DNA of 40,755 nt. Origin: a bacterium. GTDB lineage: Bacteria; BMS3Abin14. Location of the stretch: positions 1-40,755 of the forward strand of contig JARGFV010000010.1 of the NCBI GenBank assembly GCA_029210545.1, in the 5' to 3' direction. Position 1 is the first letter of the stretch; the number at the start of each line of letters is the position of its first letter. This document shows, one piece after another, positions 1-6,616 of this stretch. The position numbers and the translations under genes were made by a program. The notes under the pieces are model-generated. The model did not search any database. It was not told the origin of the DNA and saw only the letters and a program-made list of their open reading frames with translations.

Positions 1-161
1 AAAAGCGTGGTTTTCCCTTCCCTCACGGATCGCTGACATATTTACCGGTCATCGATCCGGGCGCCCTTCCCAGGCGCAGCTTGTCATTGACTTACGGTTC
101 GAGTCATTGATTTGGGCGCCCCGCGCGGGGCGCATTGATGGACTTTTTGCGAGTCCATCAA
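1..161 (+). repeat. Dispersed multi-hairpin repeat, copy A (left edge cut by window)
   Basis: The window opens inside the second hairpin of the dispersed repeat (right arm TTTTCCC at 11-17) and runs to the terminal hairpin TTGATGGACT / AGTCCATCAA ending at 161. Like copy B, it carries an extra module not found in copies D and E: an additional TGAC/GTCA hairpin around 33-57 and an extra GGGCGCC-type block. It abuts a transposase fragment whose reading frame stops being homologous exactly where the repeat begins, so the repeat probably interrupted that gene. Confidence 0.85.
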
Positions 162-162
162 C

Positions 163-300
163 CTTGCGCGAGGAAACGATCCCCACGCAGTAGGCGTAAA
201 GCAGCAAGCTCACCATCATCTGGGGGTCGTAGGGTGGCTGCCCGCCGGCCGAACCGTCATAGGATGCGTAAATCCGTTCAAGACATATAATTCTGAGGGC
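163..300 (-). pseudogene. IS1182-family transposase fragment (DUF772 region)
   Basis: Read on the minus strand this stretch encodes about 45 residues including RIYASYDGS, GQPPYDPQMM, LLLYAYC and SSRK. That is the conserved early part of IS1182-type transposases, where a small-residue/GRPPY-HP motif precedes a helix and an SSRKIE motif. The start of the protein and everything after SSRK are missing. The 3' side runs directly into dispersed repeat copy A, and the 5' side runs into an inverted repeat at 283-322. Normal family members are roughly 450-500 residues, so this is a shard with no catalytic residues. Confidence 0.7.
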
Positions 301-322
301 GAACTTCTTCAGAATTATATGT
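283..322. repeat. 14-bp perfect inverted repeat beside IS fragment
   Basis: ACATATAATTCTGA at 283-296 is repeated as its exact reverse complement at 309-322, with a 12-nt loop. It overlaps the 5' side of the transposase fragment. It may be a relic of the IS left-end structure or of a rearrangement. Confidence 0.6.
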
Positions 323-363
323 TTTTCAGTGACATCATAGTACCATGGGCCGACAAAATATAT

Positions 364-417
364 CTAGGAGTCTGTGCCCTGCCTGTCTGGTTAGACAGGC
401 AGGGCACAGACTCCTAG
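364..417. mobile_element. 54-bp CTAG-bounded perfect palindrome, probable IS/MITE terminus
   Basis: Two perfectly complementary 25-nt arms (364-388 and 393-417) are separated by GGTT. Both outer ends are CTAG. The flanking text AATATATCTAGGAGTCTG resembles the right end of the two 211-bp elements at 17406 and 30733 (CTATATCTAGGAGCCTG), which also end in ACTCCTAG. I read it as the terminal hairpin of the IS whose transposase fragment lies just to the left. It could also act as a bidirectional terminator, but no T-run follows. Confidence 0.55.
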
Positions 418-582
418 GCCCTGTTAAATCCTGATCCCCGGCTGAACTGTAAACTGAACTGGGAACGGTGAGCAGAAGATCCGCCCCCTGTATGTATTGT
501 GAATACACTTTGTGAAAGTTCCCATTAGTAACAGGTCTTTTGGCTTTAAATATACCTTGTGCATAATTTCTCAAGAAAATCC

Positions 583-611
583 TTGACAAGGGGAGGGAAG
601 ATTGTTATAAA
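583..611 (+). promoter_or_regulatory. Strong sigma70-type promoter for the small membrane protein pair
   Basis: A consensus -35 TTGACA (583-588) is followed after 17 nt by TATAAA (606-611). Transcription would begin near 618, about 48 nt upstream of the first start codon. It is among the best promoter matches in the window, so the small genes downstream should be well expressed unless repressed. Confidence 0.75.
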
Positions 612-665
612 TTACACAAGCTCGGAAGACGAAACCCGGTTCAGAAATTCAGGGAGGTGATCAAA

Positions 666-809
666 ATGATGGAGTTCCTGCTGACGATGGCGGTAATCGC
701 CTTGATCTTCGTCGCGGCGACCATCCTGGTAGCCCTGGTTGCCGGCGGCCTCATGAAACTCAAAGACGCGGTTTTTAAGCGTGAAGCAGAGAATACGAAC
801 CCGGAATGA
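666..809 (+). CDS. Small single-pass membrane protein, first of a tandem pair (47 aa)
   Basis: The 47-residue ORF starts MMEFLLTMAV. It has one hydrophobic helix (about residues 4-30, ending VALVAGGLM) followed by a charged tail (KLKDAVFKRE). The start is supported by GGGAGGTG about 6 nt upstream, and a second in-frame ATG follows immediately. A strong promoter lies 50 bp upstream. The next gene, 34 bp downstream, encodes a paralogue with the same layout, matching at about half of positions including AAT, VAL and AGGL. I do not recognise the family. Size and topology resemble accessory subunits of membrane oxidases or small membrane regulators, but nothing in the sequence fixes a role. The paired duplication and an Rrf2 regulator downstream suggest a redox- or iron-responsive job (inference). 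Confidence 0.7.
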   Translation: MMEFLLTMAVIALIFVAATILVALVAGGLMKLKDAVFKREAENTNPE

Positions 810-843
810 TCCGGGTGCCTTGTATCTGGAGGAGGTAAATAAA

Positions 844-981
844 ATGCTGGAATTCATCACAATGCTTTCGGTTATCGCCATGGTTTTCTGCGCCGCGACA
901 GTCTTCGTGGCCCTTCTGGCCGGCGGGCTCCTCAAGGTCAGCCGAGCTCTCAAGAGGAAAGAGACGGAAGAGGCGGCATAA
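844..981 (+). CDS. Small single-pass membrane protein, second of a tandem pair (45 aa)
   Basis: The 45-residue ORF starts MLEFITMLSVIAM and is preceded by GGAGG with good spacing. An upstream in-frame start at 781 was rejected because it overlaps the previous gene and lacks a ribosome site. One transmembrane helix (about residues 4-29, ending VALLAGGLL) is followed by a basic then acidic tail (KVSRALKRKETEE). It is clearly homologous to the preceding gene, so the pair arose by tandem duplication. A factor-independent terminator follows at 1007, so the two genes form their own short transcript. Function is unknown; a shared membrane complex or heterodimer is possible. Confidence 0.7.
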   Translation: MLEFITMLSVIAMVFCAATVFVALLAGGLLKVSRALKRKETEEAA

Positions 982-1006
982 CCATCTCGCCCCAGGCGAT
1001 GGCAGG

Positions 1007-1036
1007 ACGGGGAAGCTTTGCAGCTTCCCCGTTTTG
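1007..1036 (+). terminator. Rho-independent terminator after the small membrane protein pair
   Basis: An 11-bp perfect stem, ACGGGGAAGCT / AGCTTCCCCGT, closes a 4-nt loop TTGC and is followed by TTTTGT. It ends the small-gene transcript 26 bp after the last stop codon. Confidence 0.85.
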
Positions 1037-1045
1037 TATTATAAG
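1017..1045 (+). promoter_or_regulatory. Possible promoter for the Rrf2 gene overlapping the terminator
   Basis: TTTGCA (1017-1022) and TATAAG (1040-1045) are spaced 17 nt apart and lie about 40 bp upstream of the Rrf2 start. The -35 box sits inside the terminator stem. The -10 is a good match and the -35 only fair. Confidence 0.4.
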
Positions 1046-1085
1046 ATAAACGTCATCCTGTTTAAGTGAGGGAGGGAAGAGATCA

Positions 1086-1484
1086 ATGAAGATCACGAAG
1101 GCCGCTGATTACGCGGTTCGCTGCTGTCAGCACCTTTCCGGCGCCGGCGTCGGGGTACTTGTCAGCCGCAGGGAAGTCTCTGAGGCCATGGATATCCCTT
1201 CCCCTTTCCTCGGCAAGATCGCCCAGCAACTGACCAGAGACGGCATCATCGAGATCGTCCAGGGGGCTCGTGGTGGATACAGGCTGCTCGTGGGTCCAAC
1301 GGAACTTTCCCTGCTCAGGATCATCGAAGCGGTCATGGGTCCCGTTCTGCTCAATGCGTGCGCTTTGGACGCGGGAAGCTGCACCAGGTCCGTCACCTGT
1401 TCTGTCCATGGGGTGTGGAAAGATCTCCTGGCGCAGTTCCGTCAGCAGCTGGATGAAAGGAAGATCGCTGATCTGCTGAACTGA
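1086..1484 (+). CDS. Rrf2-family transcriptional regulator, IscR/NsrR-like, with three cysteines
   Basis: The 132-residue protein starts MKITKAADYAVR, the typical Rrf2 opening, with a GGGAGGGAAGAG ribosome site upstream. The winged-helix region includes SPFLGKIAQQL and GARGGYRL. Cysteines at 92, 99 and 105 have the spacing that in IscR, NsrR and RsrR binds an iron-sulfur cluster, so it probably senses iron-sulfur status, nitric oxide or oxygen. It lies just downstream of the two small membrane proteins and is convergent with the transaldolase/isomerase gene. No isc or suf genes are in view, so it is not obviously a classical IscR. Its operator was not identified. Confidence 0.9.
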   Translation: MKITKAADYAVRCCQHLSGAGVGVLVSRREVSEAMDIPSPFLGKIAQQLTRDGIIEIVQGARGGYRLLVGPTELSLLRIIEAVMGPVLLNACALDAGSCTRSVTCSVHGVWKDLLAQFRQQLDERKIADLLN

Positions 1485-1487
1485 GGA

Positions 1488-1503
1488 GCTGTCAGCTGAC
1501 AGC
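1488..1503. repeat. 16-bp perfect palindrome between convergent genes
   Basis: GCTGTCAGCTGACAGC is fully self-complementary. It sits 3 bp past the Rrf2 stop codon and contains the stop codon of the minus-strand gene at 1492-1494. A loopless palindrome is a poor terminator by itself. Confidence 0.55.
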
Positions 1504-4281
1504 CTCCTTCAGCCGCCGTATCCCTTCCACCACATCCCCCCTCACGTGAAACCGGATAACACGTCGACCGGCGTCCAGGAGAGCCTGGCGGTCTCCCATG
1601 GCCTGGGCGGCCTTGAGAACTCCGAAGGTGATGGCTGAAGGCTCTTTCCCTGCCTCGTCGGGAATGGGCAGGTCCCTGGGGGACCAACTGGTGATCTGCA
1701 TGAACAGGCCGTTTCCCCTGTCTCCCTTGTGAAGCTGTCCGGTGGAGTGGAGGAACCTGGGTCCGAAACCGACCGTGGTGGCTGTCTTGAGCCGGTCCCG
1801 GATAGAGTGGCGCAGTTCACCAAGGGCCAGGGCTGCGTGAGCCGTGGGGTGGAGGAAGGCCTGGACAGCAACATAGTCACCCTCCCCTGCCTGGGCCAGG
1901 AAACCCGTTACAGCTTCACTGAGATCGCTCGCACCAGTATCCGTGAACACCTGGATATTCCCGTTATCCAGGTCCGCTTCAGGAGAGGGAAGTCGGCCCG
2001 TTTTGAGGTATGCGTCCAGCATGGCCCGGGCCTTTATCTTGGCCGCCTCCACGTTGGGTTGATCGAAGGGGTTTATCCCCATGACATGCCCGGCCACGGC
2101 GGTGGCCATCTCCCACCTGATAAACTCTCCTCCCAGATCATACAGGTTGGAAAGCTCGATGCGGACCACGGGATGCCCCGACTCAATGAGGGAATCGAAG
2201 GCCTCGTGAAAAGTCGTGTCCCCGTCAAGGTACAGGTAGGCGAAAAGCCGATCGCGGCCGTATACTTCCGGTGAGCCGGGGATCTCCCCTTCTACCGGCA
2301 GGATCCCCTTGCCCTCCTTGCCGGTACTTTCCGCGATGAGCTGCTCGAGCCAGGCGCCCATGGCGGTGAGGGAAGGGGAAGTGATAAAGGTCAGCTTGTC
2401 CACGTTTTCCCCATGGAGAGTGCCCAGGATCGCTCCCAGAATGGCGCCGGAGTTGTCTCCGTCAACGGGACAGTTGGACGGTTCACAGTTGCACACCATG
2501 GTGGCGGCGCGACAGAGCAGCCGTGCGATATCGATGCCGAGGAGGGCTGCCGGGACAAGGCCGAAATAGGACAGGGCGCTGTAACGGCCGCCGATATTGG
2601 GGTCGTTCAAAAAGATATCCCTGAACCCCAGCTGTCCGGCAAGACCGGCCAGGGAACTGCCGGGGTCCGTGATGGCGATAAAATGCTCCCCGGCGCTGAA
2701 GGCGCCCAGGGCGTCGCAGGTCCAGTTGTAGAAGTACTTGAAGAACGAAAGGGTCTCGGTTGTTGTCCCGGATTTGGTGGATACGATGAAAAGGGTCCTG
2801 GCCGGATCGAGACGCCTTGTGTGCTCGATGACCGCGCCCGGGTCCGTGCTGTCCAATATCCTGACGTCCAGGAACCCGGGGGTGATCCCGAAGGTCCTCC
2901 TCAGGAGGTCCGGTGCGAGGCTGGAGCCGCCCATGCCAAGGAGAAGGGCATCCGTGTATCCGGCCGCACGGACGTGGGAGACCATATCCATGATCCTGGG
3001 GATAACACCCTGCATGTTTTCAGGGCTGCTCAGCCAACCTAACCTGTTGGAAATCTCCTCCGGGGACTCTTTCCAGACGGTGTGATCGTGGTCCCGGATG
3101 CGGTCCATGATCCTGTTATCCCGGATCCCTTCCAGGGTGGACTGGATTTTCTCCCTGTAGGGCCCGGTCTCCCAGTTAAAAACAGATCTGCCCGCTCTCA
3201 GGTCGTCGACCTTGTGCCGGATCCCGGTCATGAGAGAGCTGAAGGATAACGCGAAAGCCTCGACCCCGGTAACCAGCAGTTTGTCGGTCACAGCCTCAAT
3301 GTCGATGCCGTGTCTGGCGATGGCAGCCATGTGCTGTTTCGCTTCGGAAATGTCCTCCCCCAGCGTGAAGGCGGCTGTTCCATGATCCAGGAAGGCCTGG
3401 AGGGTGTCAACGGGAAGGGCGCTCACCGTGTGGGGCCCGATGAGATGGTCCACGTACATGGTGTCGATGTAGGCAGGGTTCTTGGTGCCGGTACTGGCCC
3501 AAAGGGGGCGCTGGACACGGCCACCGAGGTATGAAAGCTGTTCCCAGTCGTGACCGGCAAAGAGCCCCAGAAAATCGGCGTAGGCGAGCCGTGCGTTGGC
3601 GATGGCCGTACGCCCCCGCAGCTCGTCGGTCCCCTTTTCCTGCAGGAGTTCGTCAACAGCTGAATCCACACGGCTGAGGAAAAAGGAGGCTACGGAGGCA
3701 AGCGTGTTGATGGATCGACCTTCGGCCGATCGTTTTTTAAGACCAACGATATAGGCTTGAGCCGCGTCCCGATACTGCTGGAGAGAAAAGATCAGGGTGA
3801 CGTTGACGTTGACACCTTGTCGTGTCAGTTCCTCGACGGCAAGGATGCCCTCTGTCGTGGCTGGAACCTTGATCATGATGTTTGGGCGGGCGAGGCGATT
3901 GAAGAGCCTGACCGCTTCAGAAACAGTACCCTCGGTGTCCGAGGCCAGATGCGGGTCGACATCAAGGCTGACGTAGCCGTCCCCTCCCCCTGTCCTCTCG
4001 TAGACAGGGCGCAAAAGGTCGGCTGCCATACCGACGTCTTCTACGGTGATAGCGTCGTATGCCAGTTCAGGGGACAGTCCGGTGCCCACAAGGGCAGAGA
4101 GAGCCCTGTCATAATCGGAACTGCCTGTGATCGCTTTTTCGAAAATGGTGGGGTTTGAAGTCATCCCGGTCACACCGAGGTCGATGAACCTTCCCATCTC
4201 TCCTGATGTGATGAATGATCTCCTGATATGGTCGATCCAGATCGATTGGCCGAGGACGCGGGCTTTATGAATGTTGTTCAT
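1492..4281 (-). CDS. tal-pgi: Bifunctional transaldolase / glucose-6-phosphate isomerase
   Basis: The 929-residue fusion has an N-terminal transaldolase (about residues 1-375; GVTGMTSNPTIFEKA; Schiff-base lysine K138 in NIMIKVPATTEG) joined to a glucose-6-phosphate isomerase (about 410-929; phosphosugar motif STKSGTTTETLS; signature GINPFDQPNVE; C-terminal PRFLHSTGQLHKGD). It links the non-oxidative pentose phosphate pathway to glycolysis in the cytosol. This fusion is known from several bacterial groups. The start at 4281 is set by GGAGG seven bases before the ATG. The reading frame is open for another 107 codons upstream, but that part reads through dispersed repeat copy B and the promoter, so it was rejected. 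Confidence 0.95.
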   Translation of the reverse strand: MNNIHKARVLGQSIWIDHIRRSFITSGEMGRFIDLGVTGMTSNPTIFEKAITGSSDYDRALSALVGTGLSPELAYDAITVEDVGMAADLLRPVYERTGGGDGYVSLDVDPHLASDTEGTVSEAVRLFNRLARPNIMIKVPATTEGILAVEELTRQGVNVNVTLIFSLQQYRDAAQAYIVGLKKRSAEGRSINTLASVASFFLSRVDSAVDELLQEKGTDELRGRTAIANARLAYADFLGLFAGHDWEQLSYLGGRVQRPLWASTGTKNPAYIDTMYVDHLIGPHTVSALPVDTLQAFLDHGTAAFTLGEDISEAKQHMAAIARHGIDIEAVTDKLLVTGVEAFALSFSSLMTGIRHKVDDLRAGRSVFNWETGPYREKIQSTLEGIRDNRIMDRIRDHDHTVWKESPEEISNRLGWLSSPENMQGVIPRIMDMVSHVRAAGYTDALLLGMGGSSLAPDLLRRTFGITPGFLDVRILDSTDPGAVIEHTRRLDPARTLFIVSTKSGTTTETLSFFKYFYNWTCDALGAFSAGEHFIAITDPGSSLAGLAGQLGFRDIFLNDPNIGGRYSALSYFGLVPAALLGIDIARLLCRAATMVCNCEPSNCPVDGDNSGAILGAILGTLHGENVDKLTFITSPSLTAMGAWLEQLIAESTGKEGKGILPVEGEIPGSPEVYGRDRLFAYLYLDGDTTFHEAFDSLIESGHPVVRIELSNLYDLGGEFIRWEMATAVAGHVMGINPFDQPNVEAAKIKARAMLDAYLKTGRLPSPEADLDNGNIQVFTDTGASDLSEAVTGFLAQAGEGDYVAVQAFLHPTAHAALALGELRHSIRDRLKTATTVGFGPRFLHSTGQLHKGDRGNGLFMQITSWSPRDLPIPDEAGKEPSAITFGVLKAAQAMGDRQALLDAGRRVIRFHVRGDVVEGIRRLKEAVS

Positions 4282-4317
4282 TGGTTCCTCCGGAACGGAA
4301 TACAGGGCGTAGCGCAC

Positions 4318-4346
4318 AGAATAAAACCATAACAACTGTTTGACAA
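4318..4346 (-). promoter_or_regulatory. Promoter for tal-pgi
   Basis: On the minus strand TTGTCA (4341-4346) is followed after 17 nt by TATTCT (4318-4323), about 36 bp upstream of the chosen start codon. This supports the start at 4281 and not the longer reading frame. Confidence 0.6.
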
Positions 4347-4402
4347 CTACCCTGGGGAAACGATGTTTTTCCGAGTTTCTGGTCCTTACCCCTGTTGAAG
4401 AA

Positions 4403-4593
4403 TGATGACTTCGCAAAAAGTCATCAACGCGCCCCGCGCGGGGCGCCCAAATCAATGACCCGCCGCGCCTGGGAGCGGCGCCCGGATCGATGACCGCCAA
4501 ATATGTCAGCGATCCGTGAGGAAAGGAAAAACCCCGCTTTTTCCTTTCCGTGGAGCGAAAAGTCCCGGATTGGACTTTTTGCGACCCTGTCAA
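4403..4593 (-). repeat. Dispersed multi-hairpin repeat, copy B (long form)
   Basis: This is the longest complete copy, inverted relative to D and E, between the divergent tal-pgi and arsS genes. Its terminal hairpin is TGATGACTT / AAGTCATCA. Its second hairpin reads GGAAAGGAAAAA (4520-4531) / TTTTTCCTTTCC (4538-4549), which keeps pairing while differing from the other copies by a G-C to A-T exchange. It has the extra TGAC/GTCA and GGGCGCC modules shared with copy A. It begins about 57 bp upstream of the predicted tal-pgi -35 box. Confidence 0.85.
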
Positions 4594-4715
4594 GTATAGC
4601 ATTGCATACGGGAAAATCGATGGGGAGCGTTGTGGGAGGACCTCCGGTGTGTTAGCCTTTTAAAAGAGGTCCGAGTCCAGCCGCTTAACAATGTTGACAA
4701 CCTCGCAATTAAAAC

Positions 4716-4754
4716 CCTGGGAAATTCCCAGGCTTTGCCGTGGGTACCTGACAG
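4716..4754. repeat. Palindrome plus short shared motif upstream of arsS
   Basis: CCTGGGAA-A-TTCCCAGG (4716-4732) is a perfect palindrome around one base. It overlaps GGCTTTGCCGTGGGTACCTG (4731-4750), which recurs almost exactly at 30127-30148 ahead of another gene. Both copies lie directly upstream of a ribosome binding site, so this could be a REP-like insertion or a leader element. Confidence 0.5.
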
Positions 4755-4763
4755 AGGGGTTCC

Positions 4764-5723
4764 ATGAACAGGTTCGAAAAACTCGTCTCCGGGACCAAAG
4801 AGAAAGGCCTGTACGCCAGCGGTATCGAAACCCTGCAGGTCAACGTTGGGCTGATCTGCAACCAGTCCTGTGCCCATTGCCACCTGGGCGCCTCGCGGGA
4901 CAACCATGAGATCATGCAGTGGTCCACCATGCAGAAGGTCCTCTGTCTGGTCCGGGAGGTTAAACCGGCCCTGGTTGATATTACCGGAGGGGCTCCGGAA
5001 CTGAACCCTCATCTGCGGCGTTTCGTCGCGGCCCTGGCGGGAGAAGGGTGCCGGATCCAGGTGAGGACGAACCTTACAGCACTCGCGGAGAAGGAAGGCG
5101 ATGAACTCCTTGCCTTCTTTGGAAAACACCGCGTTCTGCTTGCAGGATCGCTTCCCTGCTACCTCGAGGAAAACGTGACGGCTCAGCGGGGAAAAGGTGT
5201 CTACGGCAAGAGCGTCGAAACTGTCAAGCGGCTTAACAAGCTGGGCTACGGAATCGATGAAGGCCTCCAGCTCAACCTGGTCTATAACCCCGGGGGCGCT
5301 TACCTGCCAGGTGACCAGGCGGGTCTCGAGGCCGACTACAAGCGTGAGCTGAAGGAACGTTTTGGCATCCGGTTCAACAACCTTCTCACCATCGTTAACA
5401 TGCCTGTCGGCAGGTTCAGGAATATCCTCGAGGAGAAGGGAAACTACGACAAGTACATGAACCTTCTCACCGCGTCATTCAACGCCGCTACGGTCCAGGG
5501 GCTCATGTGCCGAAGCCAGATCAGCATCCGATGGGACGGCGCCCTTTACGACTGTGATTTCAACCTTGCCCTCAATCTGGTCATGAACCATGGAGCTCCC
5601 GACCACATCGACAAATGGGTTTTTGACGCTGTGGCCGGGAGGAGGATCGTAACCGGGACTCACTGTTTCGGATGCACGGCCGGTGCCGGATCGTCTTGCG
5701 GGGGGGCCATAGCGGATAGCTGA
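4764..5723 (+). CDS. arsS: ArsS-type radical SAM protein with C-terminal Cys domain (rSAM/selenodomain family)
   Basis: The 319-residue protein has the radical SAM motif CNQSCAHC (C32, C36, C39), DITGGAPELN of the SAM-binding core, and a C-terminal Cys-rich domain ending HCFGCTAGAGSSCGG (C301, C304, C312). This matches the arsenosugar biosynthesis radical SAM family (TIGR04167), in which the cysteine at the C312 position is often selenocysteine; here the codon is TGC. The reaction inferred for the family is adenosyl transfer to a methylated arsenical. An AGAGGGG ribosome site precedes the ATG. The downstream genes are the partners typical of this family: a TVP38 protein, a MerA-like flavoprotein and the two associated transferases. 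No ArsM methyltransferase is present in the window. The stop codon lies inside an 11-bp hairpin. Confidence 0.9.
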   Translation: MNRFEKLVSGTKEKGLYASGIETLQVNVGLICNQSCAHCHLGASRDNHEIMQWSTMQKVLCLVREVKPALVDITGGAPELNPHLRRFVAALAGEGCRIQVRTNLTALAEKEGDELLAFFGKHRVLLAGSLPCYLEENVTAQRGKGVYGKSVETVKRLNKLGYGIDEGLQLNLVYNPGGAYLPGDQAGLEADYKRELKERFGIRFNNLLTIVNMPVGRFRNILEEKGNYDKYMNLLTASFNAATVQGLMCRSQISIRWDGALYDCDFNLALNLVMNHGAPDHIDKWVFDAVAGRRIVTGTHCFGCTAGAGSSCGGAIADS

Positions 5724-5736
5724 AGAGCTATCCGCT
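5711..5736 (+). terminator. Stop-codon-spanning hairpin after arsS
   Basis: AGCGGATAGCT (5711-5721) pairs perfectly with AGCTATCCGCT (5726-5736) around the loop GAAG, and the arsS stop codon is within it. No T-run follows, so termination is uncertain. Confidence 0.5.
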
Positions 5737-5827
5737 GAAGGGGGAAAAGAGGAAAAGGAGAAAAGGGGAAAGATCGGTTATTGTCTCCTCTTCTCCTCTT
5801 CTCCTTTTCCTGTAAACGTGGGGCTCC

Positions 5828-6616
5828 ATGAACAAGGAACATAAAAAAACACCACCCTGGCGGCCGATCATCCTCCTTGTCGTGGTCATGGGGATCGTTG
5901 CCCTGTCGGCAAGGGTCGGGATCGGCCAAAAACTGGGCGATCTTCAGGAGTGGATAAGGTCCCTGGGTGCTCTCGGGCCCCTGGTGTTCACAGCGGTGTA
6001 TGCGGTTGCTACCGTGGCCGCCCTGCCCGGATCTGCCCTGTCCATTGTTGCCGGAGCCCTCTTCGGGCCGGTGGTAGGGGTCATTACGGTGATCTTCGCA
6101 GCCACCCTGGGGGCCAGCCTGGCCTTTCTGGTGTCCAGGTATCTTGCCCGCGGTTCCGTCGAGGGATGGCTGGAAAACAACGAGAAATTCCGCAGGCTCG
6201 ATGAGCTCACCGCGCGCCACGGTGACATCGTGGTGGCCATTACCCGCCTGGTTCCCATCTTCCCCTTCAACCTTTTGAACTACGGTTTCGGTCTGACAAA
6301 AGTGCCCTTTCGAACCTACGTCCTGTGGTCTTTCGTGTGCATGCTGCCGGGTACCATCCTGTACGTTACAGGCTCGGCAGCGGTGGTCGAAGCGGTCCGT
6401 GAAGGAAAGGTGCCGTGGATCCTGGTTCTGATAGTGGTCATGATCCTGGCGATCATTGTCGTCCTGGGTCAGCAGGCGAGGAAAAGGCTGGGAGAAGGCC
6501 CTTCGATCCCGCCAGGGCGGGCCTCAGGGTCGGGTAGCAGGCCCGTCGACCAGGCTTCCCAAGACCTGGCTCAGGGCGGGCAGGACAGGGAGGATAGAGG
6601 AGCAGACCATGGGTGA
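5828..6616 (+). CDS. TVP38/TMEM64 (DedA-like) membrane protein
   Basis: The 262-residue integral membrane protein has a cytoplasmic N-terminus, an early helix (about residues 14-28), the family core (LPGSALSIVAGALFGPVVG; TRLVPIFPFNLLNYGFGLTKV) and a final helix near 200-218. SNARE-associated/TVP38 proteins act at the inner membrane, probably as lipid or small-molecule transporters. The last 40 residues are a hydrophilic Gly/Ser/Gln/Arg tail that looks like recently captured noncoding sequence. The gene overlaps the next start codon by 8 bp, showing translational coupling to the flavoprotein. TVP38 proteins are regular neighbours of MerA-like and ArsS genes. Confidence 0.9.
   Translation: MNKEHKKTPPWRPIILLVVVMGIVALSARVGIGQKLGDLQEWIRSLGALGPLVFTAVYAVATVAALPGSALSIVAGALFGPVVGVITVIFAATLGASLAFLVSRYLARGSVEGWLENNEKFRRLDELTARHGDIVVAITRLVPIFPFNLLNYGFGLTKVPFRTYVLWSFVCMLPGTILYVTGSAAVVEAVREGKVPWILVLIVVMILAIIVVLGQQARKRLGEGPSIPPGRASGSGSRPVDQASQDLAQGGQDREDRGADHG

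Noticed and set aside
612-953. 113-codon minus-strand frame over the small membrane protein genes
   Set aside because: The plus strand has two paralogous ORFs with ribosome sites, a promoter and a terminator; the minus frame has none.
1492-4602. Long 1036-codon frame for tal-pgi including 107 extra N-terminal residues
   Set aside because: The extension is read through repeat copy B and the promoter; the ATG at 4281 has a good ribosome site and begins the transaldolase family sequence.
5640-5723. Selenocysteine in ArsS
   Set aside because: The codon at the position corresponding to Sec is TGC, and the TGA at 5721 is the normal stop with no further domain after it.
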